Source: Burkholderia ubonensis subsp. mesacidophila (GTDB lineage Bacteria; Pseudomonadota; Gammaproteobacteria; Burkholderiales; Burkholderiaceae). From it: a stretch of DNA of 64,000 bases. The notes beneath the pieces were generated by a model. It was not told the DNA's origin, did not search any database, and was given only the letters and a program-made list of their open reading frames with translations. The stretch is from contig NZ_CP020738.1 of the NCBI RefSeq assembly GCF_002097715.1, positions 1,054,001 to 1,118,000 of the forward strand, read 5' to 3'. Each line of letters begins with the position of its first letter. Within the stretch, counting starts at the first letter, position 1. Below are positions 9,058 through 18,672 of the stretch, piece by piece. A program made the translations under genes and the position numbers.

Positions 9058-9106
9058 CAAGTCGGCAGGTCGGAAAATTCTCTTTTGCCGTAGAATGTCC
9101 GACTTG
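9058..9106. promoter_or_regulatory. Inverted repeat flanking a possible -10 box before xseB
   Basis: CAAGTCGG at 9058-9065 and CCGACTTG at 9099-9106 form an 8-bp inverted repeat with a 33-bp spacer. A TAGAAT hexamer at 9091-9096 could be the -10 box of the xseB-ispA operon. No good -35 is seen. Function is speculative. Confidence 0.25.
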
Positions 9107-9129
9107 TTTTGAAATTTGACACTTTGTCC

Positions 9130-9423
9130 ATGGCGAAAACCGCATCCCCAGGCGCCACGCCGCCCGGCAATGGCACCGAGCCGTTGCCGGACAATTATGA
9201 GATGGCGCTCGCGGAGCTCGAGGCGCTGGTTGCCCGGATGGAAGGCGGCGCATTGAGCCTCGAGGATTCGCTCGCGGCCTATCGCCGTGGGGCGACACTT
9301 GTTGCGTTTTGCCAACAGCAGCTCGAAAAAGTAGAGCAGCAGGTGCGCGTGCTTGACGGTGCGGCCCTGAAGCCGCTTTCGGCCGGAGCGGCCGCCACGG
9401 ACGGCGAAGACGACGATCTATGA
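9130..9423 (+). CDS. xseB: Exodeoxyribonuclease VII small subunit
   Basis: A 97-residue protein. It is the small subunit that assembles with XseA to form exonuclease VII, which cuts single-stranded DNA to oligonucleotides. The family core EALVARMEGGALSLEDSLAAYRRG is present, followed by a helical segment (QQQLEKVEQQVRVLD). The start ATG 9130 (MAKTASPG) is preferred over an upstream in-frame codon. The stop overlaps the ispA start by four bases (ATGA), so the two are translationally coupled. xseA is not in the window. Confidence 0.95.
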   Translation: MAKTASPGATPPGNGTEPLPDNYEMALAELEALVARMEGGALSLEDSLAAYRRGATLVAFCQQQLEKVEQQVRVLDGAALKPLSAGAAATDGEDDDL

Positions 9424-10304
9424 CATTCGAACAATGGATGCGGTCTGTGCTTGACCGTGTCGAGGATGCACTCGGCCACTACCTGCCGGCCGAAACTGTG
9501 GTGCCCGCACAACTCCACGAAGCGATGCGCTACGCGGTCCTCGGGGGCGGCAAGCGCGTGCGCCCGCTGCTGTGCCATGCAGCGGGCGAGCTGACCGGTG
9601 CCACCGAGGCGGCGCGTAATGCGGCGGCGGCGGCGCTGGAGATGATCCACGTCTATTCGCTCGTGCACGACGACATGCCGTGCATGGACGACGACGCGCT
9701 GCGGCGCGGCAAGCCGACCGTGCACGTGCAGTACGACGAGCCGACCGCGCTGCTGGTCGGCGACGCGCTGCAGTCGCAGGCATTCGTCGCGCTGACGGAC
9801 GCCGACGCGCTGACGCCGGTGCAGCAAGCCGCGCTCGTGCGCGAGCTGGCGCTGGCGAGCGGCTCGATCGGCATGGCCGGCGGGCAGGCGATCGACCTGG
9901 CGAGCGTGGGCATGAAGCTCACGCGCGAGCAGCTGGAGACGATGCACCGGATGAAGACGGGCGCGCTGCTGCGCGCCGCCGTGCGGATGGGCGCGCTCGC
10001 GGGCGAGACGCCGTCCGCGGACGCGATGGCCGCGCTCGACGTCTACGCTGCCGCGGTCGGCCTGGCCTTCCAGGTCGTCGACGACATTCTCGACGTGACG
10101 ACCGATTCGGCGACGCTCGGCAAGACGGCCGGCAAGGATGCAGCGAACGACAAGCCGACCTACGTGTCGATTCTCGGCCTCGATGCGTCGCGCGAACTGG
10201 CCGCGCAACTGCGCGCCGACGCGCACGCCGCGCTGCAACCTTTCGGCGCGCGCGCGCAGCGTCTCGCCGAACTGGCCGACCTGGTGGTGAACCGGGTCAG
10301 CTGA
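9420..10304 (+). CDS. ispA: Farnesyl diphosphate synthase
   Basis: A 294-residue short-chain trans-isoprenyl diphosphate synthase. It condenses isopentenyl diphosphate with dimethylallyl or geranyl diphosphate to make farnesyl diphosphate for quinones and cell-wall carriers. The first aspartate-rich motif is HDDMPCMDDD (D84, D85) and the second is VVDDILDVTTD (D221, D222, D225). The GGGKRVRPLL motif near residue 40 binds the diphosphate. It sits between xseB and dxs, the common beta-proteobacterial order that ties isoprenoid chain elongation to precursor supply. Confidence 0.95.
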   Translation: MTFEQWMRSVLDRVEDALGHYLPAETVVPAQLHEAMRYAVLGGGKRVRPLLCHAAGELTGATEAARNAAAAALEMIHVYSLVHDDMPCMDDDALRRGKPTVHVQYDEPTALLVGDALQSQAFVALTDADALTPVQQAALVRELALASGSIGMAGGQAIDLASVGMKLTREQLETMHRMKTGALLRAAVRMGALAGETPSADAMAALDVYAAAVGLAFQVVDDILDVTTDSATLGKTAGKDAANDKPTYVSILGLDASRELAAQLRADAHAALQPFGARAQRLAELADLVVNRVS

Positions 10305-10385
10305 CGCGAAAGCCCGCCGCCGCGCACATGCTACGGTGCGTGCAACAGAATGCGGGCGCGTTTGATTTCCTACAATGGAACGACG

Positions 10386-12290
10386 ATGTACGACTTGCTG
10401 AAAACTATCGACGATCCGGCCGACTTGCGCCGTCTCGATCGCCGCCAACTTCAACCGCTCGCCGACGAGCTGCGCGCGTTCGTCCTCGACAGCGTGTCGA
10501 AGACGGGCGGCCATCTGTCGTCCAACCTCGGGACGGTCGAGCTGACGATCGCGTTGCACTACGTGTTCAACACGCCGAACGACCGTATCGTCTGGGACGT
10601 GGGTCACCAGACCTATCCGCACAAGATCCTGACGGGCCGCCGCGACCAGATGCACTCGCTGCGCCAGCTCGACGGCATCTCGGGCTTCCCGCGCCGCTCG
10701 GAATCGGAATACGACACGTTCGGCACCGCGCACTCGAGCACGTCGATCTCGGCCGCGCTCGGCATGGCGATCGGCAGCCAGCTGAACGGCGACGACCGCT
10801 TTTCGATCGCGGTGATCGGCGATGGCGCGATGACCGCCGGCATGGCGTTCGAGGCGATGAACAACGCCGGCGTGAGCGAGGACGCGAAGCTGCTCGTGAT
10901 CCTCAACGACAACGACATGTCGATCTCGCCGCCGGTCGGCGCGCTGAACCGTCATCTCGCCCGCCTGATGTCGGGCCGCTTCTATGCGGCTGCGCGCGCG
11001 GGCGTCGAGCGTGTGCTGAGCGTCGCGCCGCCGGTGCTCGAACTCGCGCGCAAGCTCGAGGAGCACGCGAAGGGCATGGTCGTGCCCGCGACGCTGTTCG
11101 AGGAGTTCGGTTTCAACTACATCGGGCCGATCGACGGTCACGATCTCGATTCGCTGATCCCGACGCTGCAGAACATCAAGGAACTGCGCGGTCCGCAATT
11201 CCTGCACGTCGTGACCAAGAAGGGGCAGGGCTACAAGCTGGCCGAGGCTGACCCGGTGCTGTACCACGGCCCGGGCAAGTTCAATCCGGCGGAAGGCATC
11301 AAGCCGTCGGCGACGCCCGCGAAGAAGACCTACACGCAAGTGTTCGGCGAATGGCTGTGCGACGAGGCCGAACGCGATTCGCGCGTCGTCGGCATCACGC
11401 CCGCGATGCGCGAAGGCTCGGGCATGGTCGAGTTCGAGAAGCGCTTCAAGGATCGTTACTACGACGTCGGCATCGCCGAGCAGCATGCGGTGACGTTCGC
11501 GGGCGGCCTCGCGACCGAAGGGCTGAAGCCCGTCGTCGCGATCTACTCGACGTTCCTGCAGCGCGCGTACGACCAGCTGATCCACGACGTCGCGCTGCAG
11601 AACTTGCCGGTCGTGTTCGCAATCGACCGCTCGGGCCTCGTCGGCGCGGACGGTGCGACGCACGCGGGCGCATACGACCTCGCGTTCATGCGCTGCATTC
11701 CGAACATGACGGTCATGGCGCCGTCCGACGAGAACGAATGCCGCCAGATGCTGCACACCGCGCTGCTGCAGCCGAACCCGACCGCGGTGCGCTATCCGCG
11801 CGGCGCGGGCACGGGCGTCGCGACGGTGAAGGAACTCACCGAGATCCCGCTGGGCAAGGGCGAAGTGCGTCGCCAAACGTCGCAGCCGCAAGGCAAGCGC
11901 ATCGCGATCCTCGCGTTCGGCACGATGGTCGCGCCGTCGCTCGTCGCTGCCGAGGAGCTCGATGCGACCGTCGCGAACATGCGCTTCGTGAAGCCGGTCG
12001 ACGCCGCGCTCGTGCGCGAGCTGGCTGAAACGCACGATGCGCTCGTCACGATCGAGGAAGGCTGCGTGATGGGCGGCGCGGGTTCCGCATGCGTCGAAGC
12101 CCTGATGGAGAGTGGGGTTATCCGACCCGTACTACAATTGGGCCTCCCTGACCGCTTCATCGATCACGGTGACCACGCGAAGCTGTTGTCGCAATGCGGC
12201 CTCGACGGCGCGGGCATCGCGAAATCGATTCGTGAACGCTTCCTGGATCCGGCGGCCGACGTCGCCGACCAGGCCAAGCGCGTCGCGTAA
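10386..12290 (+). CDS. dxs: 1-deoxy-D-xylulose-5-phosphate synthase
   Basis: First enzyme of the methylerythritol phosphate pathway, 634 residues, cytosolic. It uses thiamine diphosphate to join pyruvate and glyceraldehyde-3-phosphate. The N-terminal TPP domain shows [15 protein letters not shown] and [19 protein letters not shown]. The transketolase pyrimidine-binding part shows [14 protein letters not shown]. The C-terminal transketolase domain ends in [17 protein letters not shown]. The start [11 protein letters not shown] at ATG 10386 matches the usual family length. It is 81 bp downstream of ispA and probably in the same operon. Confidence 0.97.
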   Translation: MYDLLKTIDDPADLRRLDRRQLQPLADELRAFVLDSVSKTGGHLSSNLGTVELTIALHYVFNTPNDRIVWDVGHQTYPHKILTGRRDQMHSLRQLDGISGFPRRSESEYDTFGTAHSSTSISAALGMAIGSQLNGDDRFSIAVIGDGAMTAGMAFEAMNNAGVSEDAKLLVILNDNDMSISPPVGALNRHLARLMSGRFYAAARAGVERVLSVAPPVLELARKLEEHAKGMVVPATLFEEFGFNYIGPIDGHDLDSLIPTLQNIKELRGPQFLHVVTKKGQGYKLAEADPVLYHGPGKFNPAEGIKPSATPAKKTYTQVFGEWLCDEAERDSRVVGITPAMREGSGMVEFEKRFKDRYYDVGIAEQHAVTFAGGLATEGLKPVVAIYSTFLQRAYDQLIHDVALQNLPVVFAIDRSGLVGADGATHAGAYDLAFMRCIPNMTVMAPSDENECRQMLHTALLQPNPTAVRYPRGAGTGVATVKELTEIPLGKGEVRRQTSQPQGKRIAILAFGTMVAPSLVAAEELDATVANMRFVKPVDAALVRELAETHDALVTIEEGCVMGGAGSACVEALMESGVIRPVLQLGLPDRFIDHGDHAKLLSQCGLDGAGIAKSIRERFLDPAADVADQAKRVA

Positions 12291-12354
12291 GCCGGCGCCG
12301 CCAGATGGCGGTGTCGACGCGACTGGCGCAGCACGGTCTTTCATTGATGCGGAA

Positions 12355-12384
12355 AACATGGGCCTGCGGGCCCATGTTGTTTTT
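12355..12384 (+). terminator. Rho-independent terminator after dxs
   Basis: A perfect 10-bp stem AACATGGGCC/GGCCCATGTT (12355-12364 with 12369-12378) with a tetraloop is followed by GTTTTT. It separates dxs from folE2. Confidence 0.85.
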
Positions 12385-12447
12385 CCGGCCTGCCGTTTGC
12401 GGCAGCGCGCGCGAAGTCCCGCGCACGGCTTAAAAGGATTGAACAAG

Positions 12448-13257
12448 ATGAACCAGATGAATCCCGCCTTCGTGATGCCCGACGTGCAGAGCACGGTGGA
12501 TACCCGTCAGATTCCGATTCAGCGCGTGGGCGTGAAGGCGGTCCGGCATCCGTTGACGGTGCGCACGGAAAGCGGCGACGTGCAGCCTTCCGTCGGTCTC
12601 TGGAACCTCGACGTCCATCTGCCGGCCGAACAGAAGGGCACGCACATGTCGCGTTTCGTCGCGTTGCTCGAGGAGCATCGCGCGCCGCTGACGACCGGGC
12701 TGTTCCGCACGATGCTTGCGTCGATGCTGGAGAAGCTCGAAGCCGAAGCGGGCCGCATCGAGGTGACGTTCCCGTATTTCGTGAACAAGACGGCGCCCGT
12801 GTCGGGCGTGCAGAGTCTGCTGGACTACGAAGTGACGCTCGCGGGCGAAAGCCGCGGCGGCGCGACCCGGCTGTTCCTGAAGGTGCTGGTGCCGGTCACG
12901 AGCCTGTGCCCGTGCTCGAAGAAGATCTCGCAGTACGGCGCGCACAATCAGCGCTCGCACGTGACGATCGATGCCGAACTCGCGGCGGACGTGCCGGTCG
13001 AGGCGCTGATCCGGATGGCCGAGGAAGAGGCGTCGTGCGAACTTTGGGGGCTGCTGAAGCGTCCGGACGAGAAGTTCGTCACCGAGCGCGCGTACGAGAA
13101 CCCGAAGTTCGTCGAGGACTTGGTGCGCGATGTCGCGCAGCGGCTCGATGCCGACGAGCGCATCGTGGCCTACGTGCTCGAAGCGGAGAACTTCGAGTCG
13201 ATCCACAATCACAGCGCGTATGCGCTGATCGAGCGCGACAAGCGGCAGGCCGCGTAA
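12448..13257 (+). CDS. folE2: GTP cyclohydrolase FolE2
   Basis: A 269-residue type IB GTP cyclohydrolase, which converts GTP to 7,8-dihydroneopterin triphosphate at the start of folate synthesis. Unlike zinc-dependent FolE, this family can use other divalent metals. The conserved block [20 protein letters not shown] near the middle carries the metal- and substrate-binding cysteines and histidine. The C-terminal [11 protein letters not shown] is also typical. ATG 12448 ([12 protein letters not shown]) is preceded by AAAAGGATT. It is flanked by terminators on both sides, so it is likely monocistronic. In some bacteria the gene is zinc-regulated; no Zur-like site was identified here. Confidence 0.93.
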   Translation: MNQMNPAFVMPDVQSTVDTRQIPIQRVGVKAVRHPLTVRTESGDVQPSVGLWNLDVHLPAEQKGTHMSRFVALLEEHRAPLTTGLFRTMLASMLEKLEAEAGRIEVTFPYFVNKTAPVSGVQSLLDYEVTLAGESRGGATRLFLKVLVPVTSLCPCSKKISQYGAHNQRSHVTIDAELAADVPVEALIRMAEEEASCELWGLLKRPDEKFVTERAYENPKFVEDLVRDVAQRLDADERIVAYVLEAENFESIHNHSAYALIERDKRQAA

Positions 13258-13282
13258 CGCGCCGCTTCGCCTTTTAAAGCAG

Positions 13283-13317
13283 AAAGGCCGCTCGGGTTCG
13301 AGCGGCCTTTTCTTTTT
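13283..13317. terminator. Bidirectional terminator between folE2 and tsaD
   Basis: A perfect 12-bp stem AAAGGCCGCTCG/CGAGCGGCCTTT (13283-13294 with 13299-13310) has a 4-nt loop, and T-rich sequence on the plus-strand side. It lies between two convergent genes. Confidence 0.85.
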
Positions 13318-13356
13318 GCTTGTGCAAGCCGCGTGCGCAACGCGGGCGGGGCGCGT

Positions 13357-14397
13357 TCAGCGCGCGAGCGACGCCAGATCCCAGCGCGGCTTCACGGTGA
13401 ACGCATAGTCGGCGTTCGCCTGTTCGGGCCAGCGCGCGAGCCGCAGCGCGCCCGCGAGCGCGATCATCGCGCCGTTGTCGGTGCACAGCGCGAGATCCGG
13501 GTAGTGCACGTCGAAACCGCGCTTCACGGCGGCAGCCGACAGCGCGGCGCGCAACTGGCGGTTCGCGCCGACGCCGCCCGCGACCACGAGGCGCTTGAGC
13601 TTCGTCTTCTTGAGCGCCGCCAGCGACTTCGCGACGAGCACGTCGACGGCCGCGTCGACGAAACCGCGCGCGAGGTCCGCCTTCGCGCGCTCGAGCGCGT
13701 CGCCGGTCAGTTTCGCGGCCTCGAACTTCTTCATCTGCGTCAGCACGGCGGTCTTCAGGCCGCTGAAGCTGAAGTCGAGATCCCCGGAGTGCAGCATCGG
13801 GCGCGGCAGCACGACGGCGCCCGGCGTGCCGGTTTCAGCCAGCTTCGACACTTCCGGGCCGCCCGGGTAGCCGAGGCCGATCAGCTTCGCGGTCTTGTCG
13901 AACGCTTCGCCGGCGGCGTCGTCGAGCGTCTCGCCGAGCGTTTCGTACACGCCGACGTCGGTCACGCGCATCAGCTGCGTATGGCCGCCCGACACGAGCA
14001 GCGCGACGAACGGAAACGGCGGCGGCTCCGCGACGAGCAGCGGCGACAGCAGGTGGCCTTCGAGATGGTGGATGCCGACGGTCGGCTTGTTCCACGCGAG
14101 CGCGAGCGCGTTCGCGATGCTCGCGCCGACAAGCAGCGCGCCGGCCAGCCCCGGGCCCTGTGTGAAGGCGATCGCGTCGATGTCCTCGCGCCGCGTGCCG
14201 CTTTGCGCGATGACTTCCTCGAGCAGCGGCAGCGCGCGGCGGATGTGGTCGCGCGACGCGAGCTCGGGCACGACGCCGCCGTAGTCGCGGTGCATCGCGA
14301 TCTGCGAATGGAGGGCGTGCGCCAGCAGCCCGCGCTGCGTGTCGTAGAGCGCGAGGCCGGTTTCGTCACAGGAGCTTTCGATGCCGAGAACGAGCAT
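13357..14397 (-). CDS. tsaD: tRNA threonylcarbamoyladenosine transferase subunit TsaD
   Basis: A 346-residue essential protein. With TsaB and TsaE it transfers threonylcarbamoyl from the adenylate made by TsaC onto A37 of ANN-decoding tRNAs. The ASKHA fold starts [17 protein letters not shown]. The metal-binding HHLEGHLL has H111 and H115, and VSGGHTQLM and [13 protein letters not shown] are the nucleotide-binding segments. It is divergent from the BaiN-like flavoprotein gene across 121 bp. An ANN-decoding tRNA-Ile2 occurs about 7 kb away, without any implied operon link. Confidence 0.97.
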   Translation of the reverse strand: MLVLGIESSCDETGLALYDTQRGLLAHALHSQIAMHRDYGGVVPELASRDHIRRALPLLEEVIAQSGTRREDIDAIAFTQGPGLAGALLVGASIANALALAWNKPTVGIHHLEGHLLSPLLVAEPPPFPFVALLVSGGHTQLMRVTDVGVYETLGETLDDAAGEAFDKTAKLIGLGYPGGPEVSKLAETGTPGAVVLPRPMLHSGDLDFSFSGLKTAVLTQMKKFEAAKLTGDALERAKADLARGFVDAAVDVLVAKSLAALKKTKLKRLVVAGGVGANRQLRAALSAAAVKRGFDVHYPDLALCTDNGAMIALAGALRLARWPEQANADYAFTVKPRWDLASLAR

Positions 14398-14518
14398 GGT
14401 GTGGGGCAGGGCGTGCGCGCATCGCGCGGCGTCGCCGGAATGTCAACGTAACCGAAAAGTATAGCAGGCGCGCGCTCCCCGCCGCTGGCGGCGGCGCGGG
14501 CCGGGTACAATCCGCGCC

Positions 14519-15736
14519 ATGGAAACTTTTGACATCGCCGTGATCGGCGCGGGCGCCGCCGGCATGATGAGCGCGGCGGTGGCCGGGCAGCTCGGCCGCC
14601 GCGTCGTGCTGGTCGACCACGCGCCGCGCCTCGCCGAGAAAATCCGCATCTCGGGCGGCGGCCGCTGCAACTTCACGAACCTGTACGCAGGCCCCGACAA
14701 CTACTTGTCGGCCAATCCCCATTTTTCCCGCTCGGCGCTCGCGCGCTATACGCCGCGCGATTTCCTCGGGCTGCTCAAGCGCCATCGGGTGACCTGGCAC
14801 GAAAAGCACAAGGGCCAGCTGTTCTGCGACCACGGCAGCGACGCGATCATCGACGTGCTGAAGCACGAGTGCGACGCCGGCGGCATCGCGTGGCGCCGGC
14901 CGGTCGTCGTCGACGCGGTGCGCCATGCGCCGGCCGACGGCTTCACGCTCGACACGCAGGCGGGCCCGATCGCGGCGCGCGCGCTGGTCATCGCCACGGG
15001 CGGCCTGTCGATCCCGAAGATCGGCGCGACCGACTTCGGCTACCGGATCGCGAAGCAGTTCGGTCACAAGCTCGTCGATACGCGGCCCGCACTCGTGCCG
15101 CTCACCTTCGCGCAGCAGGACTGGGCGCCGTTCGCCGCGCTGTCCGGCGTGTCGCTCGAGGTGCGCGTGTCGACCGGCGACCGGAAGCGCGGCGGCGAAT
15201 TCGTCGAGGATCTGCTGCTGACGCACCGCGGGCTGTCGGGGCCGGGCATCCTGCAGATTTCGAGCTACTGGCAGCCCGGCGAGCCGATTCGTGTCGACCT
15301 GCTGCCGCAGCGCGACGTCGTCGCCGACCTGCTCGAGGCCAAGCACGCGTCGAAGCGCCAGGTCGGCTCGCTGCTCGCCGAGTGGGTGCCGTCGCGGCTC
15401 GCGCACGCGTGGCTCGACACGCATCGCGTGGCCGCCGACGCACGGCTCGCCGACCTGCCGGACAAGGCGCTGCGGCAGGTCGGCGAGGCGCTCGGCGGCT
15501 GGACGCTGACGCCGAACGGCACCGAGGGCTACAAGAAGGCCGAGGTGACGAGGGGCGGCGTGGACACGCGCGAGCTGTCGTCGGCGACGATGATGAGCGC
15601 GCGGGTGCCGGGCCTGTTCTTCGTCGGCGAGGCGGTGGACGTGACCGGCTGGCTGGGTGGTTACAACTTCCAGTGGGCGTGGGCCTCCGGCGTGGCGGCC
15701 GGGCAGGCGGCCGCGGAGTTTTCACGCGGCGCTTGA
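14519..15736 (+). CDS. BaiN/HI0933-like FAD-dependent oxidoreductase
   Basis: A 405-residue flavoprotein of the HI0933/YhiN/BaiN family. FAD binding is shown by IAVIGAGAAGMMSAA at the N-terminus and GGGRCNFTN at about 46-54. The C-terminus has VPGLFFVGEAVDVTGWLGGYNFQWAWASG, the FAD-contacting end of the family. Some relatives reduce steroid or fatty-acid substrates, but most have no known substrate, and nothing nearby points to one here. It starts 121 bp from the divergent tsaD. Confidence 0.85.
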   Translation: METFDIAVIGAGAAGMMSAAVAGQLGRRVVLVDHAPRLAEKIRISGGGRCNFTNLYAGPDNYLSANPHFSRSALARYTPRDFLGLLKRHRVTWHEKHKGQLFCDHGSDAIIDVLKHECDAGGIAWRRPVVVDAVRHAPADGFTLDTQAGPIAARALVIATGGLSIPKIGATDFGYRIAKQFGHKLVDTRPALVPLTFAQQDWAPFAALSGVSLEVRVSTGDRKRGGEFVEDLLLTHRGLSGPGILQISSYWQPGEPIRVDLLPQRDVVADLLEAKHASKRQVGSLLAEWVPSRLAHAWLDTHRVAADARLADLPDKALRQVGEALGGWTLTPNGTEGYKKAEVTRGGVDTRELSSATMMSARVPGLFFVGEAVDVTGWLGGYNFQWAWASGVAAGQAAAEFSRGA

Positions 15737-15763
15737 CGCGGTAGTGCCTTTGTGTAAAGGGTC

Positions 15764-15772
15764 TGCTATACT
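15764..15772 (+). promoter_or_regulatory. Extended -10 promoter of rpsU
   Basis: TGCTATACT at 15764-15772 is an extended -10 element (TGn plus TATACT), 40 bp before the rpsU start. The -35 position (GTGCCT) is poor, which suits an extended -10 promoter. Confidence 0.5.
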
Positions 15773-15811
15773 CAAAAATCTTTCCCTGCAAACTTTTTTA
15801 CGTGTCGGGTC

Positions 15812-16024
15812 ATGACGATCATTCGCGTTAAAGAAAACGAGCCGTTCGAAGTTGCCATGCGTCGCTTCAAGCGCACGATCGAGAAGAACGGTCTGCTGAC
15901 CGAGCTTCGTGCGCGTGAGTTCTACGAGAAGCCGACGGCCGAGCGCAAGCGTAAGAAAGCGGCAGCGGTGAAGCGTCACTACAAGCGCATCCGCAGCCAG
16001 ATGTTGCCGAAAAAGCTGTACTGA
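15812..16024 (+). CDS. rpsU: 30S ribosomal protein S21
   Basis: A 70-residue, very basic ribosomal protein ([20 protein letters not shown] at the start, [13 protein letters not shown] at the end). It binds the small subunit near the 3' end of 16S rRNA and helps recognition of the anti-Shine-Dalgarno region. It heads the classical macromolecular-synthesis block rpsU-yqeY-dnaG-rpoD, although a strong terminator follows it here. The ribosome binding site is weak. Confidence 0.97.
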   Translation: MTIIRVKENEPFEVAMRRFKRTIEKNGLLTELRAREFYEKPTAERKRKKAAAVKRHYKRIRSQMLPKKLY

Positions 16025-16098
16025 ACGATTTAGCGCCGCGCGGTTCGCTGAGCGGCGCACCGGCGGTTCCCTGCGAGTCGCCGATGCCGGATTCGAGC

Positions 16099-16132
16099 AA
16101 CCCGCTTGAGACAGAGTCCCAAGCGGGTTTTT
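16099..16132 (+). terminator. Rho-independent terminator after rpsU
   Basis: A 10-bp stem AACCCGCTTG/CAAGCGGGTT (16099-16108 with 16120-16129) is followed by a run of five T residues. A second GC-only hairpin (GACGCCCGC/GCGGGCGTC, 16138-16157) follows without a T-tract. The terminator probably lets rpsU be expressed far above dnaG. Confidence 0.8.
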
Positions 16133-16186
16133 GTGTTGACGCCCGCTGGCGGGCGTCGGATTCACGTTTCCATCTCCGGGTGAAAG

Positions 16187-16633
16187 ATGAGTTTGAAAGA
16201 GCAGATCAGCGAAGACATGAAGGCCGCGATGCGCGCGAAGGAAGCCGAGCGCCTTGCGACGATTCGCCTGCTGCTGGCCGCGATCAAGCAGCGTGAGGTC
16301 GACGAGCAGATCACGCTCGACGATGCCGCCGTCACGGCCGTGATCGACAAGATGATCAAGCAGCGCAAGGATTCGATCAGCCAGTTCCAGGCCGCGGGCC
16401 GCGACGATCTCGTGGCGAAGGAGCAGGCCGAGCTGACGGTGCTGAGCGGCTACATGCCCGCGCAACTGTCGGAGGCCGAAGTGGCCGCCGAAGTCCAGGC
16501 CGCTGTCGCGCAGACCGGCGCTGCAGGCCCGCAGGACATGGGCAAGGTGATGGGCGTGCTGAAGGGCAAGCTCGCCGGCCGTGCCGACATGACCGCCGTT
16601 TCCGCGCTCGTCAAGGCCGCGCTCTCGAAGTAA
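16187..16633 (+). CDS. yqeY: GatB/YqeY domain protein
   Basis: A 148-residue helical protein with the GatB/YqeY domain. This domain resembles the tRNA-binding tail of the aspartyl/glutamyl-tRNA amidotransferase subunit B. The characteristic stretches AKEAERLATIRLLLAAIKQ and ELTVLSGYMPAQLSEAEV are visible, with DMGKVMGVLKGKLAGRADM at the C-terminal end. Its exact role is not established in any organism I know; a tRNA-linked function is inferred. Its place between rpsU and dnaG is conserved in beta-proteobacteria. Confidence 0.9.
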   Translation: MSLKEQISEDMKAAMRAKEAERLATIRLLLAAIKQREVDEQITLDDAAVTAVIDKMIKQRKDSISQFQAAGRDDLVAKEQAELTVLSGYMPAQLSEAEVAAEVQAAVAQTGAAGPQDMGKVMGVLKGKLAGRADMTAVSALVKAALSK

Positions 16634-16705
16634 AACCCCCGTGCCCGGCGCGCGTCGATGGTGCGCGCCGGGCCGACGCATGTCTTTTTTCCGCTCGATC
16701 CCACG

Positions 16706-18583
16706 GTGATTCCGCATTCGTTCCTGCAGGATTTGCTGAACCGCGTCGACATCGTCGACGTGGTGGGCCGGTACGTGCAGCTCAAGAAGGGCGGCGCCAA
16801 TTTCATGGGGCTGTGCCCGTTCCACAACGAGAAAAGCCCGTCGTTCACCGTCAGTCCGACCAAGCAGTTCTATCACTGCTTCGGCTGCGGCGCCCACGGC
16901 ACGGCGATCGGCTTCCTGATGGAGCATGCGGGGCTGACGTTCCCGGAAGCCGTGCAGGAGCTCGCGCAGTCGGTCGGGCTGACCGTGCCGCACGAGCCGT
17001 CGCCGATGCGCGGCGGCGGTGGAGGCGGCGGCGACTATCCGTCGCAGCCGGCCGTATCGAAATCGGTGGCGACCGCGCTCTCCGACGTGATGGCCGCCGC
17101 GTGCGACTACTACCGCAAGCAGCTGCGTGGCGCGCCCACGGCAATCCAGTATCTGAAGAAACGGGGGCTGACCGGCGAGGTCGCGGCCCGGTTCGGTCTC
17201 GGCTATGCGCCGGACGGCTGGCAAAACCTCGAAACGGCGTTTCCCAATTATCGGGACGAGGCGCTGGTCGAGTCCGGGCTCGTGATCGTCAGCGAGAAGA
17301 CCGACGCGCAAGGCGTCGCGCGGCGCTACGACCGCTTCCGCGAACGGATCATGTTCCCGATCCGCAACGTGAAGGGGCAGGTGATCGGCTTCGGCGGCCG
17401 CGTGCTGGGCAGCGGCGAGCCCAAGTATTTGAATTCCCCCGAAACACCACTATTTAACAAGGGCAGCGAGCTGTACGGGCTGTTCGAGGCGCGGCTCGCG
17501 ATCCGCGAGCGCAAGTACGTGCTCGTCGTCGAGGGCTATATGGACGTCGTCGCGCTCGCGCAGCTCGGTTTCCCGAACGCGGTCGCGACGCTCGGCACCG
17601 CGTGCACGCCGATTCACGTGCAAAAGCTGATGCGGCAGACCGACACGGTGATCTTCAGCTTCGACGGCGACGCGGCCGGGCGCCGCGCGGCGCGGCGGGC
17701 GCTCGAGGCGTGCCTGCCGCACGCGGCGGACAACCGGACGATCCGGTTCCTTTTTCTGCCGACCGAGCACGACCCGGACAGCTACGTGCGCGAATTCGGC
17801 GCCGATGCGTTTTCCGAGCAGGTCGAGCGGGCGATGCCGCTGTCGCAGTTCCTGCTGAACGAGGCGATCGCCGGCAAGGCGCTCGACCAGCCGGAAGGCC
17901 GCGCGAAGGCGCTGTTCGACGCGAAGCCGCTGCTGCAGGCGCTGCCGGCGAACGCGCTGCGCGCGCAGATCATGCATATGTTCGCGGACCGGCTGGACAT
18001 TCCGTTCGAGGAGGTCGCGGGGCTGTCCGACGTCGATACGCGGATCGACGCGCCGCCGCGCAAGGCGCCCGCGCGCAGCGATCGGCGCCGCGTGACGGAC
18101 AACGAGAAGCGTGCGTTGCGCAACCTCGTGATGCATCCGCGGGTCGCCGTGCAGCTCGACGACGAGCAGGTTGCGACGCTGCGGACGTTGCCGCGCATCG
18201 GCGAGCTGTTCGGCGAAGTCGTCGACCATGCGCGTGCGCTGGGCGACGGGGCGGAGTTCCGATTGTTGTCGGATGTGCTGAGGATGTCCTCGAACGCAGC
18301 GACTTACGAGGAAATCTTCCGCGAAATTCTGGACTATGATGAAAACGTCCGCGATCTGCTGTTACAGAATCCGGAGGACGAAACGGTGTCCGAGCGGCAG
18401 CGTGACCAGGAACGGATCGCGGGGGAGGAGCTTCAGGCGGCTGTGCTCAAGATGCGCTATGACGCATGTTGCGACCGGCTTGACCGGCTTTCGCGGCAAT
18501 CCACCTTCACACCCGAGGAGCTGGCTGAATTGACGGAATTGAATCAGCAGCGGGCTGACATGAAGCGTCGGCTCGGGCTGTAG
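16706..18583 (+). CDS. dnaG: DNA primase
   Basis: Makes the RNA primers for the replication fork; 625 residues from the GTG start at 16706 (M/V-IPHSFLQDLL). A longer in-frame ATG at 16658 adds 16 residues that do not look like primase. The zinc-binding CHC2 module is C37, H40, C58, C61. The TOPRIM catalytic core contains VVEGYMDVVAL and FSFDGDAAGRRAARRA. The C-terminal third is the DnaB-helicase-interacting region (LNQQRADMKRRLGL at the end). A glycine-rich linker (RGGGGGGG) lies between the zinc domain and the core. Confidence 0.95.
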   Translation: MIPHSFLQDLLNRVDIVDVVGRYVQLKKGGANFMGLCPFHNEKSPSFTVSPTKQFYHCFGCGAHGTAIGFLMEHAGLTFPEAVQELAQSVGLTVPHEPSPMRGGGGGGGDYPSQPAVSKSVATALSDVMAAACDYYRKQLRGAPTAIQYLKKRGLTGEVAARFGLGYAPDGWQNLETAFPNYRDEALVESGLVIVSEKTDAQGVARRYDRFRERIMFPIRNVKGQVIGFGGRVLGSGEPKYLNSPETPLFNKGSELYGLFEARLAIRERKYVLVVEGYMDVVALAQLGFPNAVATLGTACTPIHVQKLMRQTDTVIFSFDGDAAGRRAARRALEACLPHAADNRTIRFLFLPTEHDPDSYVREFGADAFSEQVERAMPLSQFLLNEAIAGKALDQPEGRAKALFDAKPLLQALPANALRAQIMHMFADRLDIPFEEVAGLSDVDTRIDAPPRKAPARSDRRRVTDNEKRALRNLVMHPRVAVQLDDEQVATLRTLPRIGELFGEVVDHARALGDGAEFRLLSDVLRMSSNAATYEEIFREILDYDENVRDLLLQNPEDETVSERQRDQERIAGEELQAAVLKMRYDACCDRLDRLSRQSTFTPEELAELTELNQQRADMKRRLGL

Positions 18584-18617
18584 GGCCGCCGGGGCGCTAA
18601 GAGAGGGCTCCCCAGCG

Positions 18618-18626
18618 TGCTATAAT
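18618..18626 (+). promoter_or_regulatory. Extended -10 promoter of rpoD
   Basis: TGCTATAAT at 18618-18626 is a perfect extended -10 element, 46 bp upstream of the rpoD start and after the dnaG stop. No clear -35 is present. It would let rpoD be expressed separately from dnaG. Confidence 0.55.
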
Positions 18627-18672
18627 ATAAGGTTTCCAGCGGTTTGTTTTCTAAGCAGAGGCGAGAATCGCG

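Noticed and set aside
9279..12035. A 918-codon minus-strand open frame across xseB, ispA and dxs
   Set aside because: It spans three clear genes on the other strand and has shadow composition.
16658..16705. ATG 16658 as the dnaG start
   Set aside because: The 16 extra residues do not resemble primase N-termini; GTG 16706 gives the conserved IPHSFLQDLL start.
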